A DNA stretch of 64,000 nt from an uncultured Pelagibacteraceae bacterium (GCA_902517615.1 CABYCY010000001.1:108361-172360); one strand, 5' to 3'. Counted from the first letter of the stretch, positions 42,795-53,509 are shown. Notes: generated by a model not told the origin, from the sequence alone. Translations and numbers: made by a program.

Positions 42795-43105
42795 TTATCA
42801 ATTTCATCTATTAGAGTATCTGTTTCTTGGTTTAATTCATCAATTTTTTCAGAAAATTCAATTTGTTTTCTTTGATCTAATTTTTCTTTATTTTTTAATT
42901 CCTCTAACTTTTTTGATAAAACCTCATATTCTTCTAACAATTTTTTGTATTTGTTCTCAAGTTCGATTTTTTCAATTTCTAATTGATTTTTTTGTGAATT
43001 TAAATTTTTAATATTATTTTGTAAATCTGGATTGCTTAAATCTAAACTTTTTAATTCCTTTAAAGCATTGTCCAATTTTTTTTCTTTTTCGTTTATAGAA
43101 TTCAT
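42782..43105 (-). CDS. Coiled-coil protein, possibly DUF4164-like
   Basis: Entirely coiled-coil, between tkt and zapA as the alphaproteobacterial DUF4164 gene often is. Confidence 0.55.
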   Translation of the reverse strand: MNSINEKEKKLDNALKELKSLDLSNPDLQNNIKNLNSQKNQLEIEKIELENKYKKLLEEYEVLSKKLEELKNKEKLDQRKQIEFSEKIDELNQETDTLIDEIDKWQM

Positions 43106-43158
43106 ATATATATAATCATAATATTAAATAGATTCTTCTTAGTCTAGTCAGGATAATT

Positions 43159-45117
43159 TTGAGCAAACTACATAAAGATTTAGCAAATTGTATTAGATTC
43201 TTATCAATAGACGCGGTACAAAAGGCAAATTCTGGTCATCCAGGTATGCCTATGGGAATGGCTGATGTTGCAACTGTACTGTTTAAAAATTTTTTAAAAT
43301 TTAATCCAAAAAATCCTGATTGGTTAAATAGAGACCGATTTATTTTGTCAGCTGGTCATGGTTCTATGTTATTATACTCTTTATTGTATTTAACTGGATA
43401 TAAAAGTATTTCAATAAATAGTATTAAAAAATTTAGACAGCTTAATTCTATTTGTGCTGGACACCCCGAATATCATCCAAAAACAGGCATAGAGACAACT
43501 ACTGGTCCCTTGGGACAAGGTATAGCTAATGCTGTTGGTTTTGCTATTGCTGAAGAAATATTAAAAAAAAAATTAGGGAAAGATTTAATTAATCATAAAA
43601 CCTATGTTTTAGCCGGAGATGGATGTTTAATGGAAGGTATAAGCCATGAGGCCATGAGTTTAGCTGGTCATTTAAAGCTTAAAAATTTAGTAATGCTTTT
43701 TGATAATAATTCAATTTCAATTGATGGCCCAACCAATTTAGCAGTTTCAGATAATTTTAAAAAAAGATTTGAAGGTTATGGTTGGAATTATATTTTGATT
43801 AATGGTCATAATGAAAGAGACATTTTTAAAGCATTAAAAAAAGTTCAAAATGCCAAAAAGCCAACAGTTATTTCTTGTAAAACTAAAATTGGATATGGTT
43901 CACCAAATAAATCTGGAAAGGCATCTTCACATGGAAGTCCTTTAGGATTAGAAGAAATAAAACTAGTAAGAAAATCTTTGAATTGGAATAATAAACCATT
44001 TGATATTCCAAAAATAATTTTAAAAGAATGGAGAAAAATTGGAAATAGAGGTAAATTAAAAGAAAAAAAATGGTTAAAAATATTTCAAAAGAAAAAGAAT
44101 AAATTTAATCAACTAACCAGAGATAATTTTACAAAAGTACTGAACGAAGAGAAGAAGAATGCAATAAATAATCCTAAAAATTTGGCTACAAGAAAATGTT
44201 CTGAACTTACATTGAATGCATTAACTAAAAATAATAATACTTTAGTTGGTGGTTCTGCTGACTTAGCGGGATCTAATAATACCAAAACAAAAAATCATAA
44301 AATAATTAAACCAGGAGAATTTGGTGGAGATTATATACACTATGGAGTTAGAGAACATGGAATGAGTGGAATTATGAATGGTATTGCCCTACATAGCAAT
44401 TTAATTCCTTATGGTGGGACTTTTTTAATCTTTTCTGATTATTGTAAACCATCAATAAGATTGTCTGCATTAATGAAAAAAAGAGTAATATATGTAATGA
44501 CTCATGATTCTGTTGGTCTTGGAGAAGATGGCCCTACCCATCAACCAATAGAACAACTTTCAGGTTTGCGTTCAATTCCAAATTTAAATGTTTTTAGACC
44601 TGCAGATAGAATTGAAACAATTGAATGCTGGGAAATTGCATTAAAAAGTTTAAAGACACCAAGTATTTTATCATTAACAAGGCAAAACTTAAGTCCAATA
44701 AGAAAAATTTCTTTAAAAGTTAATAAATGTTTATCAGGAGCTTATGAAGTTTTAAGAACAAATAAAAAAATTAATTTAACAATACTTGCGAGTGGGTCTG
44801 AAGTTAATTTAGCTATTGAAACAAGCCATAAATTAGCCAAAGATAAAATATACTCTAAAGTAATATCGGTACCTTGCATGGAGCTTTTCGACTTACAATC
44901 AAATTCATATAAAAATAAAATTCTTAATGAATCTAAATTTAAAATAACAATAGAAGCTGGATCAACTGATTATTGGAAAAAATATGTTGGAAATAATGGT
45001 ATGAATTTTGGTATTGATGATTTTGGTAAAAGTGCCCCTTTTAAAGATATTTATAAATATTTCGGACTAGAAGTTTCAAATATTGCAAATAAAACAAAAA
45101 AATTGATAAAAAATTAA
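43159..45117 (+). CDS. tkt: Transketolase (start codon likely TTG/non-ATG at 43159)
   Basis: ANSGHPGMPMGMADVATVLF, ETTTGPLGQGIANAVG, THDSVGLGEDGPTHQP. Confidence 0.96.
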   Translation: MSKLHKDLANCIRFLSIDAVQKANSGHPGMPMGMADVATVLFKNFLKFNPKNPDWLNRDRFILSAGHGSMLLYSLLYLTGYKSISINSIKKFRQLNSICAGHPEYHPKTGIETTTGPLGQGIANAVGFAIAEEILKKKLGKDLINHKTYVLAGDGCLMEGISHEAMSLAGHLKLKNLVMLFDNNSISIDGPTNLAVSDNFKKRFEGYGWNYILINGHNERDIFKALKKVQNAKKPTVISCKTKIGYGSPNKSGKASSHGSPLGLEEIKLVRKSLNWNNKPFDIPKIILKEWRKIGNRGKLKEKKWLKIFQKKKNKFNQLTRDNFTKVLNEEKKNAINNPKNLATRKCSELTLNALTKNNNTLVGGSADLAGSNNTKTKNHKIIKPGEFGGDYIHYGVREHGMSGIMNGIALHSNLIPYGGTFLIFSDYCKPSIRLSALMKKRVIYVMTHDSVGLGEDGPTHQPIEQLSGLRSIPNLNVFRPADRIETIECWEIALKSLKTPSILSLTRQNLSPIRKISLKVNKCLSGAYEVLRTNKKINLTILASGSEVNLAIETSHKLAKDKIYSKVISVPCMELFDLQSNSYKNKILNESKFKITIEAGSTDYWKKYVGNNGMNFGIDDFGKSAPFKDIYKYFGLEVSNIANKTKKLIKN

Positions 45118-45118
45118 A

Positions 45119-46126
45119 ATGACAATTAAAATTGGTATTAATGGAATGGGTAGAATTGGTCGTATGGTTGTTAGATCTATTATAGAAAATAAAAATAATA
45201 AATTAAAAATTAAACATATAAATAACAGGTCAAATTCTGAGGCTACTAGTAAATTAATTAAATACGACTCAATACATGGGAAATTTAATGCGGATTTAAG
45301 TTTTGATGACAATCATATAATGATAAACAGTGAGAAAATTACATTTTCTCAGCAATCAAAAATAGAAGATATAAATTGGAAAAAATTTGATGTCGATTAT
45401 GTTTTTGAGTGCACAGGAAAATTTAATTCAAAAGAAAAACTATTATCTCATATAAAAAATGGAGCAAAAAAAGTAATAGTATCTGCACCTTGTAAAAATG
45501 CAGATAAAACAATCGTATTTGGTGTTAATGAAGAAAATATATCAAAGAATGATCAAATTATTTCAGCCGCTTCTTGCACAACTAATTGTTTAGCTCCTGT
45601 CGTAAATGTGTTGAACGAAAATTTTGAAATAGAAAAAGGTTTTATGACAACTATTCATGCTTTAACTAGCGACCAAAGGATTTTAGATAATTCTCATAAA
45701 GATCCAAGAAGAGCAAGATCCGCAGGTCAGTCTATTGTTCCTACTTCTACTGGTGCATCAAAAGCAATTGGTGAAATAATTCCAAGTTTAAAAGGTAAAT
45801 TAGAAGGTATTGCGATGAGAGTTCCTACTCCAAATGTTTCACTTATTGAATTAGTCTTTTGCACTAAGAAAGAGATTGATCAAGAAAAAATTAATAAATC
45901 ATTTGAAATAGCAGCTAATAATAAACTAAAAAATATATTAGAAATAACCTATGACAAATTAGTATCTATTGATTTTAATCATCATTCTGCATCAGCAATA
46001 GTTGATGGCTCCTTAACAAATGTAATTGGAAAAAATATGGGTAAAATCTCTGCATGGTATGACAATGAATGGGGGTTTTCAAATCGTATGTGTGATATTG
46101 CTGAAAATATTCATAAAATCTCTTAA
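45119..46126 (+). CDS. gap: Glyceraldehyde-3-phosphate dehydrogenase
   Basis: GINGMGRIGRMVVR, SAASCTTNCLAPV. Confidence 0.97.
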   Translation: MTIKIGINGMGRIGRMVVRSIIENKNNKLKIKHINNRSNSEATSKLIKYDSIHGKFNADLSFDDNHIMINSEKITFSQQSKIEDINWKKFDVDYVFECTGKFNSKEKLLSHIKNGAKKVIVSAPCKNADKTIVFGVNEENISKNDQIISAASCTTNCLAPVVNVLNENFEIEKGFMTTIHALTSDQRILDNSHKDPRRARSAGQSIVPTSTGASKAIGEIIPSLKGKLEGIAMRVPTPNVSLIELVFCTKKEIDQEKINKSFEIAANNKLKNILEITYDKLVSIDFNHHSASAIVDGSLTNVIGKNMGKISAWYDNEWGFSNRMCDIAENIHKIS

Positions 46127-47301
46127 TGAAGAATATTAAAGAGCAGACAAATCTCCTAGGAAAAAAAATAATTTTAAGGCTAGATTTAAATGTTCCTTTA
46201 GAAAATAGCAAAATAACTGATACAACAAGAATTGATAAGATTCTTCCAACTATAGAATTCTTATTAAATCAAAACTCAAAAATAATAATCTTATCTCATG
46301 TTGGTAGACCTAAGGGAAAAATTATAAAAGAACTTTCATTAAAACCAATTGGTGAAGAAATTGAAAAAAAATTAAGAGAAAAAGTTAGATTAATATCAAA
46401 CAATATTAGCAGTATTAACAAAAAATTTATTGATAATACAAAAGAGAACATCTTGTTGATTGAAAATATTAGATACTATCCACAGGAAGAACAAAATGAT
46501 AATAAATTTGGAGAACAATTGGCAAGTCTAGGTGATATTTATGTAAATGATGCTTTTTCATGTTCGCATAGAGCTCATTCATCTATTTGTGAAATTTCAA
46601 AATTTTTACCCGCATTTTCTGGCTTACAATTTGATTTAGAAGTTAAGGCATTGAAAAAAATTACTTCTGATATTACTAAACCCATAACTTGTATAATTGG
46701 GGGATCTAAAATTTCGACTAAAATCAATATAATTAAAAACTTAATTCCTAAATTTGATAATTTAATAATAGTAGGAGGCATGGCAAATAATATTATTGAG
46801 TATTCTGGTAATAAAATTGGTAAATCTATAAAAGAAGAAAATGTTAATGAAATTATTACTGAAATTTTCAGATTATCAAAAGAAGAAAATTGCAATATAA
46901 TTTACCCTGAGGATGTGGTCGTAGCTGAAAGTTCAAATGGATTTCCTCAAAATAAGGAATTAAATGAAATCTATAACGACGAAATGATTTTAGACATAGG
47001 ACCAAAAACAATCAAAAAAATTTTAAATATTATTGATAAAACTAAAACAATTTTATGGAATGGGCCAGCTGGATATTTCGAAAATCCAATTTTTGCAAAT
47101 GGGAGCAAAGAAATTGCAAAAAAAATAGTTGAAAATAATAAAGCAAATAAAATATTTTCTGTTGTTGGTGGTGGAGATACTGTTTCATTGCTCAATAGTT
47201 TGAATGTAGTGGATAATTTTAATTTTGTTTCAACTGCTGGTGGAGCTTTTCTAGAATATCTTGAAGGCAAAGAGTTACCTGGTATAACCGCTTTAAATTA
47301 G
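46126..47301 (+). CDS. pgk: Phosphoglycerate kinase
   Basis: RLDLNVPLENSKITDTTRID, LSHVGRPKG, SVVGGGDTVSLL. Confidence 0.97.
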   Translation: MKNIKEQTNLLGKKIILRLDLNVPLENSKITDTTRIDKILPTIEFLLNQNSKIIILSHVGRPKGKIIKELSLKPIGEEIEKKLREKVRLISNNISSINKKFIDNTKENILLIENIRYYPQEEQNDNKFGEQLASLGDIYVNDAFSCSHRAHSSICEISKFLPAFSGLQFDLEVKALKKITSDITKPITCIIGGSKISTKINIIKNLIPKFDNLIIVGGMANNIIEYSGNKIGKSIKEENVNEIITEIFRLSKEENCNIIYPEDVVVAESSNGFPQNKELNEIYNDEMILDIGPKTIKKILNIIDKTKTILWNGPAGYFENPIFANGSKEIAKKIVENNKANKIFSVVGGGDTVSLLNSLNVVDNFNFVSTAGGAFLEYLEGKELPGITALN

Positions 47302-47302
47302 T

Positions 47303-48313
47303 ATGTCTGAACTTAATAAAATAGCTATCCAAATATTATCAAGTGGTAAAGGAATACTTGCTGCAGATGAAAGTAACGGGACTATGACCAAGAGACTTGA
47401 GGCAGTTAGTGTTAAGTCATCACCAGAAAACAGACTTGCTTTTAGAGAAACTCTTTTTAGTTCAGAGAGCATGAAGGATTGTATTGGTGGCGTAATTTTA
47501 TACGATGAAACCATAAATCAGATAACGAGCTCAGGTAAATCAATCCCTGAGGTAATTGCAAAAACTGGTGCAATTCCAGGTATCAAAGTAGATACAGGCG
47601 CAAAAGAATTAGCTAACTCAACAGAGGAAAAAATTACCGAAGGTTTAGACGGCCTAAGAGAAAGATTAAAAAAATACTATGCACTTGGTGCAAGATTTAC
47701 AAAATGGAGAGGTGTTTATTCAATTAGTGATAAATTTCCAAGCAAACTTGCAATTCATAGTAATGCTCATGCACTTGCAAGATATTCTACATTGGTACAA
47801 GAGTGCAATATGGTTCCAATTGTTGAGCCTGAAGTTTTAATGGATGGGAGCCATACGGCTGATATTTGTTTTAGCAAAACATCAGATGTAATTAAAAAGT
47901 GCTTTGAAGAATTAATCTTACATAAAGTTGATCTTTCTGGAATAATTTTAAAACCAAATATGATCTTATCTGGCAGCCAATCAAAAGAAAAGATCTCATC
48001 TGAAGAGATTTCACTAAAAACTCTTAAATGTTTAAAAAATTCAGTACCAAGTGAAGTGCCAGGAATTGCCTTTTTATCTGGAGGACAATCTGAAATAGAA
48101 GCTACAGAAAATTTAAACTCCATAAATAAAAATAATAATACTAATTTTATAATGACTTATTCATACGGAAGAGCACTTCAACAAAGTGCCTTAAAAATTT
48201 GGTCAAATAATATTAAAGATATAGACGCGACTCAAAATACTTTTAATCATAGAGCTAAAATGTGCACATTGGCTGCTCAAGGAAAATGGTCGAGCGAACT
48301 TGAAAATAAATAA
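47303..48313 (+). CDS. Class I fructose-bisphosphate aldolase
   Basis: GKGILAADESNGTMTKRLEAV, VDLSGIILKPNMILSG, FLSGGQSEIEATENLN. Confidence 0.95.
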   Translation: MSELNKIAIQILSSGKGILAADESNGTMTKRLEAVSVKSSPENRLAFRETLFSSESMKDCIGGVILYDETINQITSSGKSIPEVIAKTGAIPGIKVDTGAKELANSTEEKITEGLDGLRERLKKYYALGARFTKWRGVYSISDKFPSKLAIHSNAHALARYSTLVQECNMVPIVEPEVLMDGSHTADICFSKTSDVIKKCFEELILHKVDLSGIILKPNMILSGSQSKEKISSEEISLKTLKCLKNSVPSEVPGIAFLSGGQSEIEATENLNSINKNNNTNFIMTYSYGRALQQSALKIWSNNIKDIDATQNTFNHRAKMCTLAAQGKWSSELENK

Positions 48314-48914
48314 AAGGAAATTTATTTATCTAATTTCTCCTAACAAAATAACCAAAAATTTTTATAAAAATCTTAAATTAGTATTTAAAACTGGTAAAGT
48401 TAGTTTTTTTCAACTGAGACTCAAAAATTACTCCTTAAAAGAGAAAATTATAATTGGAAGAAAAATCAAAAACATATGCAGGAAAAATAGAGTTAAATTC
48501 TTAATTAATGATGATCCTTTGCTTGCTTTAAAATTAGATGCTGATGGTTGTCATTTAGGTCAAAATGATATGGATATTATTAAAGCTAAAAAAATACTTG
48601 GTAATAAAATTATAGGAATAACTTGTCACAACTCTATAAATTTAGCAAAAAAAGCTATAAAAGCTAATGCAAACTATATTGCCTTTGGAGCTTTTTATTC
48701 AACTAAAACTAAGAAAACTAAATATTTAGCCTCTACAAATATTCTAAATAAAGTAAAAAAATTTACAAAAACTCCAATAGTAGCAATTGGTGGCATAAAT
48801 TATGATAATTATAAAAATCTATTATTGAAGAATGCAAATTTTTTAGCTATCTCAAGCTACATTTGGAAAAATAAAAAATATAAACCATTACAAGCTTTGG
48901 AAAGATTAAAATGA
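48300..48914 (+). CDS. thiE: Thiamine phosphate synthase
   Basis: FFQLRLKNYS, FLINDDPLLALKLDADGCHLGQND, PIVAIGGIN. Confidence 0.9.
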   Translation: MKINKRKFIYLISPNKITKNFYKNLKLVFKTGKVSFFQLRLKNYSLKEKIIIGRKIKNICRKNRVKFLINDDPLLALKLDADGCHLGQNDMDIIKAKKILGNKIIGITCHNSINLAKKAIKANANYIAFGAFYSTKTKKTKYLASTNILNKVKKFTKTPIVAIGGINYDNYKNLLLKNANFLAISSYIWKNKKYKPLQALERLK

Positions 48915-49471
48915 AAATTAATGCTGGAGAAATTAGAGTTGGAATGCTTTTAGAATATAAAAATGATTTATGGCAGGTTTTAAAAACACAACATGTGAAA
49001 CCTGGTAAAGGTGGTGCATTTGCACAAGTAGAAATGAAAAGTGTAAATAAAAATACAAAATTAAATGAAAGATTTAGATCAAGTGAAACTGTGGAAAAAG
49101 CTTCTTTAGAAGAAACTTCTTTCAATTATTTATATAACGATGAAAATAATTATTTTTTTATAGAACCTAAAACGTTTGAGCAAATAGAAATAAAAAAAGA
49201 ACTTATTGGAGATAAAGGAAAATTATTGACTGAAAATTTAAAAGTTTCTGTAAGTTTTTATAATGAGAGTCCAATTTCAGTTGAACTTCCAAATCAAGTG
49301 AAATGCAAAATAGAAACTACAGATGTGGCACTAAAAGGGCAAACTGTGTCATCATCTTATAAACCAGCAACACTTGATAATGGTTTAAATATTCAAGTAC
49401 CACCTTTTATTGAAGCAGGTGATGAAGTAATAGTGGATACTAGAAATTTAGAATATGTTAAAAAAATATAA
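48911..49471 (+). CDS. efp: Elongation factor P
   Basis: VLKTQHVKPGKGGAFAQVEMKSV, C-terminal GLNIQVPPFIEAGDEVIVDTRNLEYV. Confidence 0.96.
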   Translation: MKINAGEIRVGMLLEYKNDLWQVLKTQHVKPGKGGAFAQVEMKSVNKNTKLNERFRSSETVEKASLEETSFNYLYNDENNYFFIEPKTFEQIEIKKELIGDKGKLLTENLKVSVSFYNESPISVELPNQVKCKIETTDVALKGQTVSSSYKPATLDNGLNIQVPPFIEAGDEVIVDTRNLEYVKKI

Positions 49472-50212
49472 ATGATATCTATATCTTCAAATTTAAATTT
49501 AATGATTAAAGCAGCTGAAAAAGCTTCAAAATCGGCAATAAGAGATTTTGGTGAAGTTGAAAAATTGCAAGTATCGAAAAAAGGTCCTTATGATTTTGTA
49601 ACCAAAACTGATAAACATGTTGAAAAAATATTAATCGAGGAATTATCTAAATCAAAAAAAAATTATTCATTTATCACCGAAGAAACTGGAATAATAAATA
49701 ATAAAGATAAAGAAAATTTTTGGATTATTGATCCTATAGATGGAACAACAAACTTTCTTCATGGAATTCCTCATTTTGCAATATGCATAGCTTTTAAATC
49801 TGAAGAAGAGATAATAAGTGGTCTTATTTTTGATCCTATAAAGGATGAGATGTTCTATGCTGAAAAAAATAAGGGAGCTTTTTTAAACAATCAAAGATTA
49901 AGAGTATCGAATAAGGGTTCTATAGAAGATTGCTTATTTTCTAGTAATCATGAAGGGGTAAAATTCAGTGATTTAAATATGAGATATAGTGGATGCGCTG
50001 CATTGGATTTAGCTTATGTAGCTTCAGGTAGATTAGATGGTTTTTTTCACAACAAAATAAACCTCTGGGATGTTGCTGCTGGAACTCTAATGGTTCAAGA
50101 AGCAGGAGGTATAGTTAATGATATAAGTCAATATAATATAAATAATATTGATATTAGAGCTTCAAGTAGCTCAATTAATAATAAAATGCTTGAAAATTTA
50201 AAGAACTTTTAA
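49472..50212 (+). CDS. suhB: Inositol monophosphatase family protein
   Basis: FITEETG, WIIDPIDGTTNFLHGIPHFAI, LWDVAAGTLMVQEAGG. Confidence 0.92.
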   Translation: MISISSNLNLMIKAAEKASKSAIRDFGEVEKLQVSKKGPYDFVTKTDKHVEKILIEELSKSKKNYSFITEETGIINNKDKENFWIIDPIDGTTNFLHGIPHFAICIAFKSEEEIISGLIFDPIKDEMFYAEKNKGAFLNNQRLRVSNKGSIEDCLFSSNHEGVKFSDLNMRYSGCAALDLAYVASGRLDGFFHNKINLWDVAAGTLMVQEAGGIVNDISQYNINNIDIRASSSSINNKMLENLKNF

Positions 50213-50247
50213 TTGTGTTATAAAATTCTTTTGCTATAAGTCTCGTT

Positions 50248-50475
50248 ATGAAAAAAAGCATCCACCCAAACTACCATGCTATAAAAGTAGAAATGACTGA
50301 TGGAACCCAATTTGAAACAAAGTCAACATGGGGTACTGAAGGTGATATACTTAAACTTGAAATTGATCCAAAATCACATTCTGCCTGGACTGGTGGTAAA
50401 CAAAAATTAATGGATAAAGGTAGAATAAGTAAATTTAATAAAAAATTTCAAAATTTTAAATCTGAGAAAAACTAA
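50248..50475 (+). CDS. rpmE: 50S ribosomal protein L31
   Basis: [29 protein letters not shown]. Confidence 0.95.
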   Translation: MKKSIHPNYHAIKVEMTDGTQFETKSTWGTEGDILKLEIDPKSHSAWTGGKQKLMDKGRISKFNKKFQNFKSEKN

Positions 50476-51056
50476 TGTCAAATGCACCATTAATGCCAAT
50501 GGCCACAGCTGTTTGGTTGGTTGAAAATACAACTTTAACATTTAAACAAATAGCAAATTTCTGTAAATTACATGAAGTCGAAATTCAAGGAATTGCTGAT
50601 GGAGAAGTTGCTAAAGGAATTAAAGCATATAATCCAATTATATCAGGACAACTTTCTAGAGAAGAAATTGAGCTCTCATCTAAAGATGAAAACAGAGCCT
50701 TACAAATCAAAAGTAGTGATATCGAAATTTCAAATGACGAAAAAAAAATTAAAAAATATATCCCACTTTCAAAAAGACAAGATAAGCCAGACTCTGCTTT
50801 ATGGCTAATACGACAGCACAATATTCTTAAAGATTCTCAAATAGCAAAATTGGTTGGAGTTACAAAAAATTCTGTAACTTCTATAAGAAATAAAAGTTAT
50901 TGGAATTATAATAACTTAAATCCAAAAGATCCAGTTGCATTAAATTTATTTACTCAAAAAGATTTAGTTGAAGCTATTGAAAAAGCTGAAAGAAGAATAA
51001 AAAGAGAAAAAAAAGAAAAAGAAAAACAAAATAAACTTAACCAAGCGTCTGCGTAG
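50475..51056 (+). CDS. DUF1013 family protein
   Basis: PLMPMATAVWLVENTTLTFKQIANFCKLHEVEIQGIADGE matches this alphaproteobacterial family; after rpmE. Confidence 0.9.
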   Translation: MSNAPLMPMATAVWLVENTTLTFKQIANFCKLHEVEIQGIADGEVAKGIKAYNPIISGQLSREEIELSSKDENRALQIKSSDIEISNDEKKIKKYIPLSKRQDKPDSALWLIRQHNILKDSQIAKLVGVTKNSVTSIRNKSYWNYNNLNPKDPVALNLFTQKDLVEAIEKAERRIKREKKEKEKQNKLNQASA

Positions 51057-51119
51057 TGAATAAAATTGATAGACATAAATTTATAAAAGTGATATCAAAC
51101 CACTTTTTTGGAGGTAGTT

Positions 51120-51314
51120 ATTAAAATAGAAGTTAAAGATAATAATATAGAACAAGCTTTGAGAGTTTTAAAAAGAAAACTACAGAGAGATGGTTTTTTT
51201 AAAGTTATAAAATTAAAAAATACATATGAGAAACCGTCTGAAAAGAAAAAAAGAATTCTCCAAGAAAATATTAAAAGAGTAAAAAAATTAAATAAACTAA
51301 AAAACAGAATTTAA
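51120..51314 (+). CDS. rpsU: 30S ribosomal protein S21, probable AUU start
   Basis: (M)KIEVKDNNIEQALRVLKRKLQRDGFFKVIKLKNTYEKPSEKKKR; GGAGG at 51110-51114 is 5 nt before ATT 51120-51122. Supplied ORF start is TTG at 51108, which overlaps the SD. Confidence 0.85.
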   Translation: MKIEVKDNNIEQALRVLKRKLQRDGFFKVIKLKNTYEKPSEKKKRILQENIKRVKKLNKLKNRI

Positions 51315-51320
51315 AAATAC

Positions 51321-51397
<77 letters not shown>

Positions 51398-51403
51398 ATT
51401 GAA

Positions 51404-52102
51404 CTAAATTCTAAATTTCGATTTTCTACTATCTATCAAAAAAGCTTTTACAGTTTCTACAGTTAACTGATCAAATGACTTTCCAAAGTTTTGAATTTTA
51501 TCAATAATAGAAGGTGGAATAGTTATAATATGACATCCTAGTTGTTTTGCCTGAATGTAATTATAGGGCTCCCTGACACTCGCCCATAAAATTTCCACAT
51601 TTTTATATTTTTTTGCCATTTTAATACTTTTAATCAGTTCTGGTATCGGATCCTTGCCAGTGTCTCCGGCCCTTCCAGCAAAAATAGAAATTATCACTTT
51701 TGTAGTTTTGTTTATTTTACTTAAAATTTTTTTTGTTTGTTTAGCAGTATAAACTGCTGTTACGTTGAGTTTAATATTTTTTCTATTTAATTCATTTATT
51801 ACTTTACCAGTGAATTGATTTTTTGAGTTTACTATAGGAACTTTTACGTAAACGTTTTTGCCCCAGCTATTTATTTCAATTCCTTGATCAATCATAGTCC
51901 TTTCTTTATCTGCAAATACTTCAAATGAAATTGGCTTATTAGGACACACTTTAAGTATTTGTTTTGAGTATGACTTGTAATCTTTTGCTCCTGCTTTTCT
52001 CATCAAGCTAGGATTTGTCGTAAAACCTTTAACTATTTTTTTTTTTTTGAAATTTTTAATAAGACTTAAATCAGCAATATCACAGAAAATTTTTATACTC
52101 AT
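51404..52102 (-). CDS. Transaldolase-family protein (short type)
   Basis: IFCDIADLSLIKNF, GFTTNPSLMRKAG, VPIVN, SIFAGRAGDTG. Confidence 0.88.
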   Translation of the reverse strand: MSIKIFCDIADLSLIKNFKKKKIVKGFTTNPSLMRKAGAKDYKSYSKQILKVCPNKPISFEVFADKERTMIDQGIEINSWGKNVYVKVPIVNSKNQFTGKVINELNRKNIKLNVTAVYTAKQTKKILSKINKTTKVIISIFAGRAGDTGKDPIPELIKSIKMAKKYKNVEILWASVREPYNYIQAKQLGCHIITIPPSIIDKIQNFGKSFDQLTVETVKAFLIDSRKSKFRI

Positions 52103-52108
52103 TATTCT

Positions 52109-53509
52109 TTATAAATTCTTAGTAATTTCCTCAGTCATTTTTTTTGCATCAGCAAATAACATTAGTGTATTTTCTTTATAAAAAAGATCATTATCAATCC
52201 CAGCATAACCGGGAGACAAACTTCTCTTAACAAATAAAACAGATTTACATTTTTCTACATCTAAAACAGGCATTCCATAAATAGGACTCTGTGGATCAGT
52301 TTTTGCTATTGGATTTGTTACATCATTGGCACCAATTACAAAAGCTACATCAGCATTAACAAAGTCGTTGTTAATTTCTTCTAGTTCAAATACTTCATCG
52401 TAGGGAACGTTTGCTTCTGCCAACAAAACATTCATATGTCCAGGCATTCTTCCAGCCACAGGATGAATAGCATAAGAAACTTTTATATCATTTTTTTTAA
52501 GTGTATCTACCATTTCTCTTAGGGCGTGTTGAGCTTGAGCAACAGCCATTCCATAACCAGGAACTATTATAACTGATGAAGCATTTTTCATTAAAAAGGC
52601 TGCATCTTCTGCATTGCCACTTTTAACTGGTCTTTGTTCTTTAGTTGAGTTACTCCCGTTGTCTTCTGTTGCTCCAAATCCACCTAAAATAACATTAAAG
52701 AATGATCGATTCATTCCTTTACACATTATATATGACAAGATTGCCCCCGATGATCCAACAAGAGCTCCTGTAATTATCAAAGCTGTATTTTCTAAAGTAA
52801 ATCCAATTCCTGCTGCAGCCCAACCCGAGTATGAATTAAGCATAGAAATTACTACCGGCATATCTGCACCACCGATTGGAATAATTAAAAGAAAACCTAT
52901 TAAGAAAGATGCTGCCAACAATATCCAAAATAAATTAGATGATTGAGATGAACACAATAAATAAATTAAAACAATTATTGAAATTAAAATTATTGCATTT
53001 AGAGGATGTTGACCTTTAAATGTAATTGGTGAACCAGACATTATTCCTTGTAATTTTAAGAAAGCAATTACTGAGCCTGAAAATGTTATAGCTCCTACCG
53101 CAGCCCCTATAGACATTTCAATCAAGCTAACAAGTTTTATATTACCTGGTGACCCAAGATTAAATGCTTCAGGATTTGAGAATGCAGAAATTGCAACAAA
53201 GACTGCAGCTAGTCCAACTAGACTATGAAATCCAGCAACTAATTCTGGCATAGCTGTCATTGGAATTCTATAGGCTATCAAGGCACCAATCGAACCGCCT
53301 ACTAAAATAAAAATTATTACAAATATAAATCCATTAGAAAAATTACCTGTAGAAAGAAATGTTACTGTTATAGCTATTATCATTCCTAAAATTCCAAACA
53401 AATTACCTTGTCTCGATGTTTCTGGTGATGACAATCCTCTTAAAGCAAGAATAAACAAAACTCCTGAAACTAAATAAAATATTGCAGATAAATTTGCTGA
53501 AATCATCAT
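52109..53509 (-). CDS. pntB: NAD(P) transhydrogenase subunit beta
   Basis: Multi-TM N-terminus, VIIVPGYGMAVAQAQHALREMVD, HPVAGRMPGHMNVLLAEANVPYDEV. Confidence 0.97.
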   Translation of the reverse strand: MMISANLSAIFYLVSGVLFILALRGLSSPETSRQGNLFGILGMIIAITVTFLSTGNFSNGFIFVIIFILVGGSIGALIAYRIPMTAMPELVAGFHSLVGLAAVFVAISAFSNPEAFNLGSPGNIKLVSLIEMSIGAAVGAITFSGSVIAFLKLQGIMSGSPITFKGQHPLNAIILISIIVLIYLLCSSQSSNLFWILLAASFLIGFLLIIPIGGADMPVVISMLNSYSGWAAAGIGFTLENTALIITGALVGSSGAILSYIMCKGMNRSFFNVILGGFGATEDNGSNSTKEQRPVKSGNAEDAAFLMKNASSVIIVPGYGMAVAQAQHALREMVDTLKKNDIKVSYAIHPVAGRMPGHMNVLLAEANVPYDEVFELEEINNDFVNADVAFVIGANDVTNPIAKTDPQSPIYGMPVLDVEKCKSVLFVKRSLSPGYAGIDNDLFYKENTLMLFADAKKMTEEITKNL

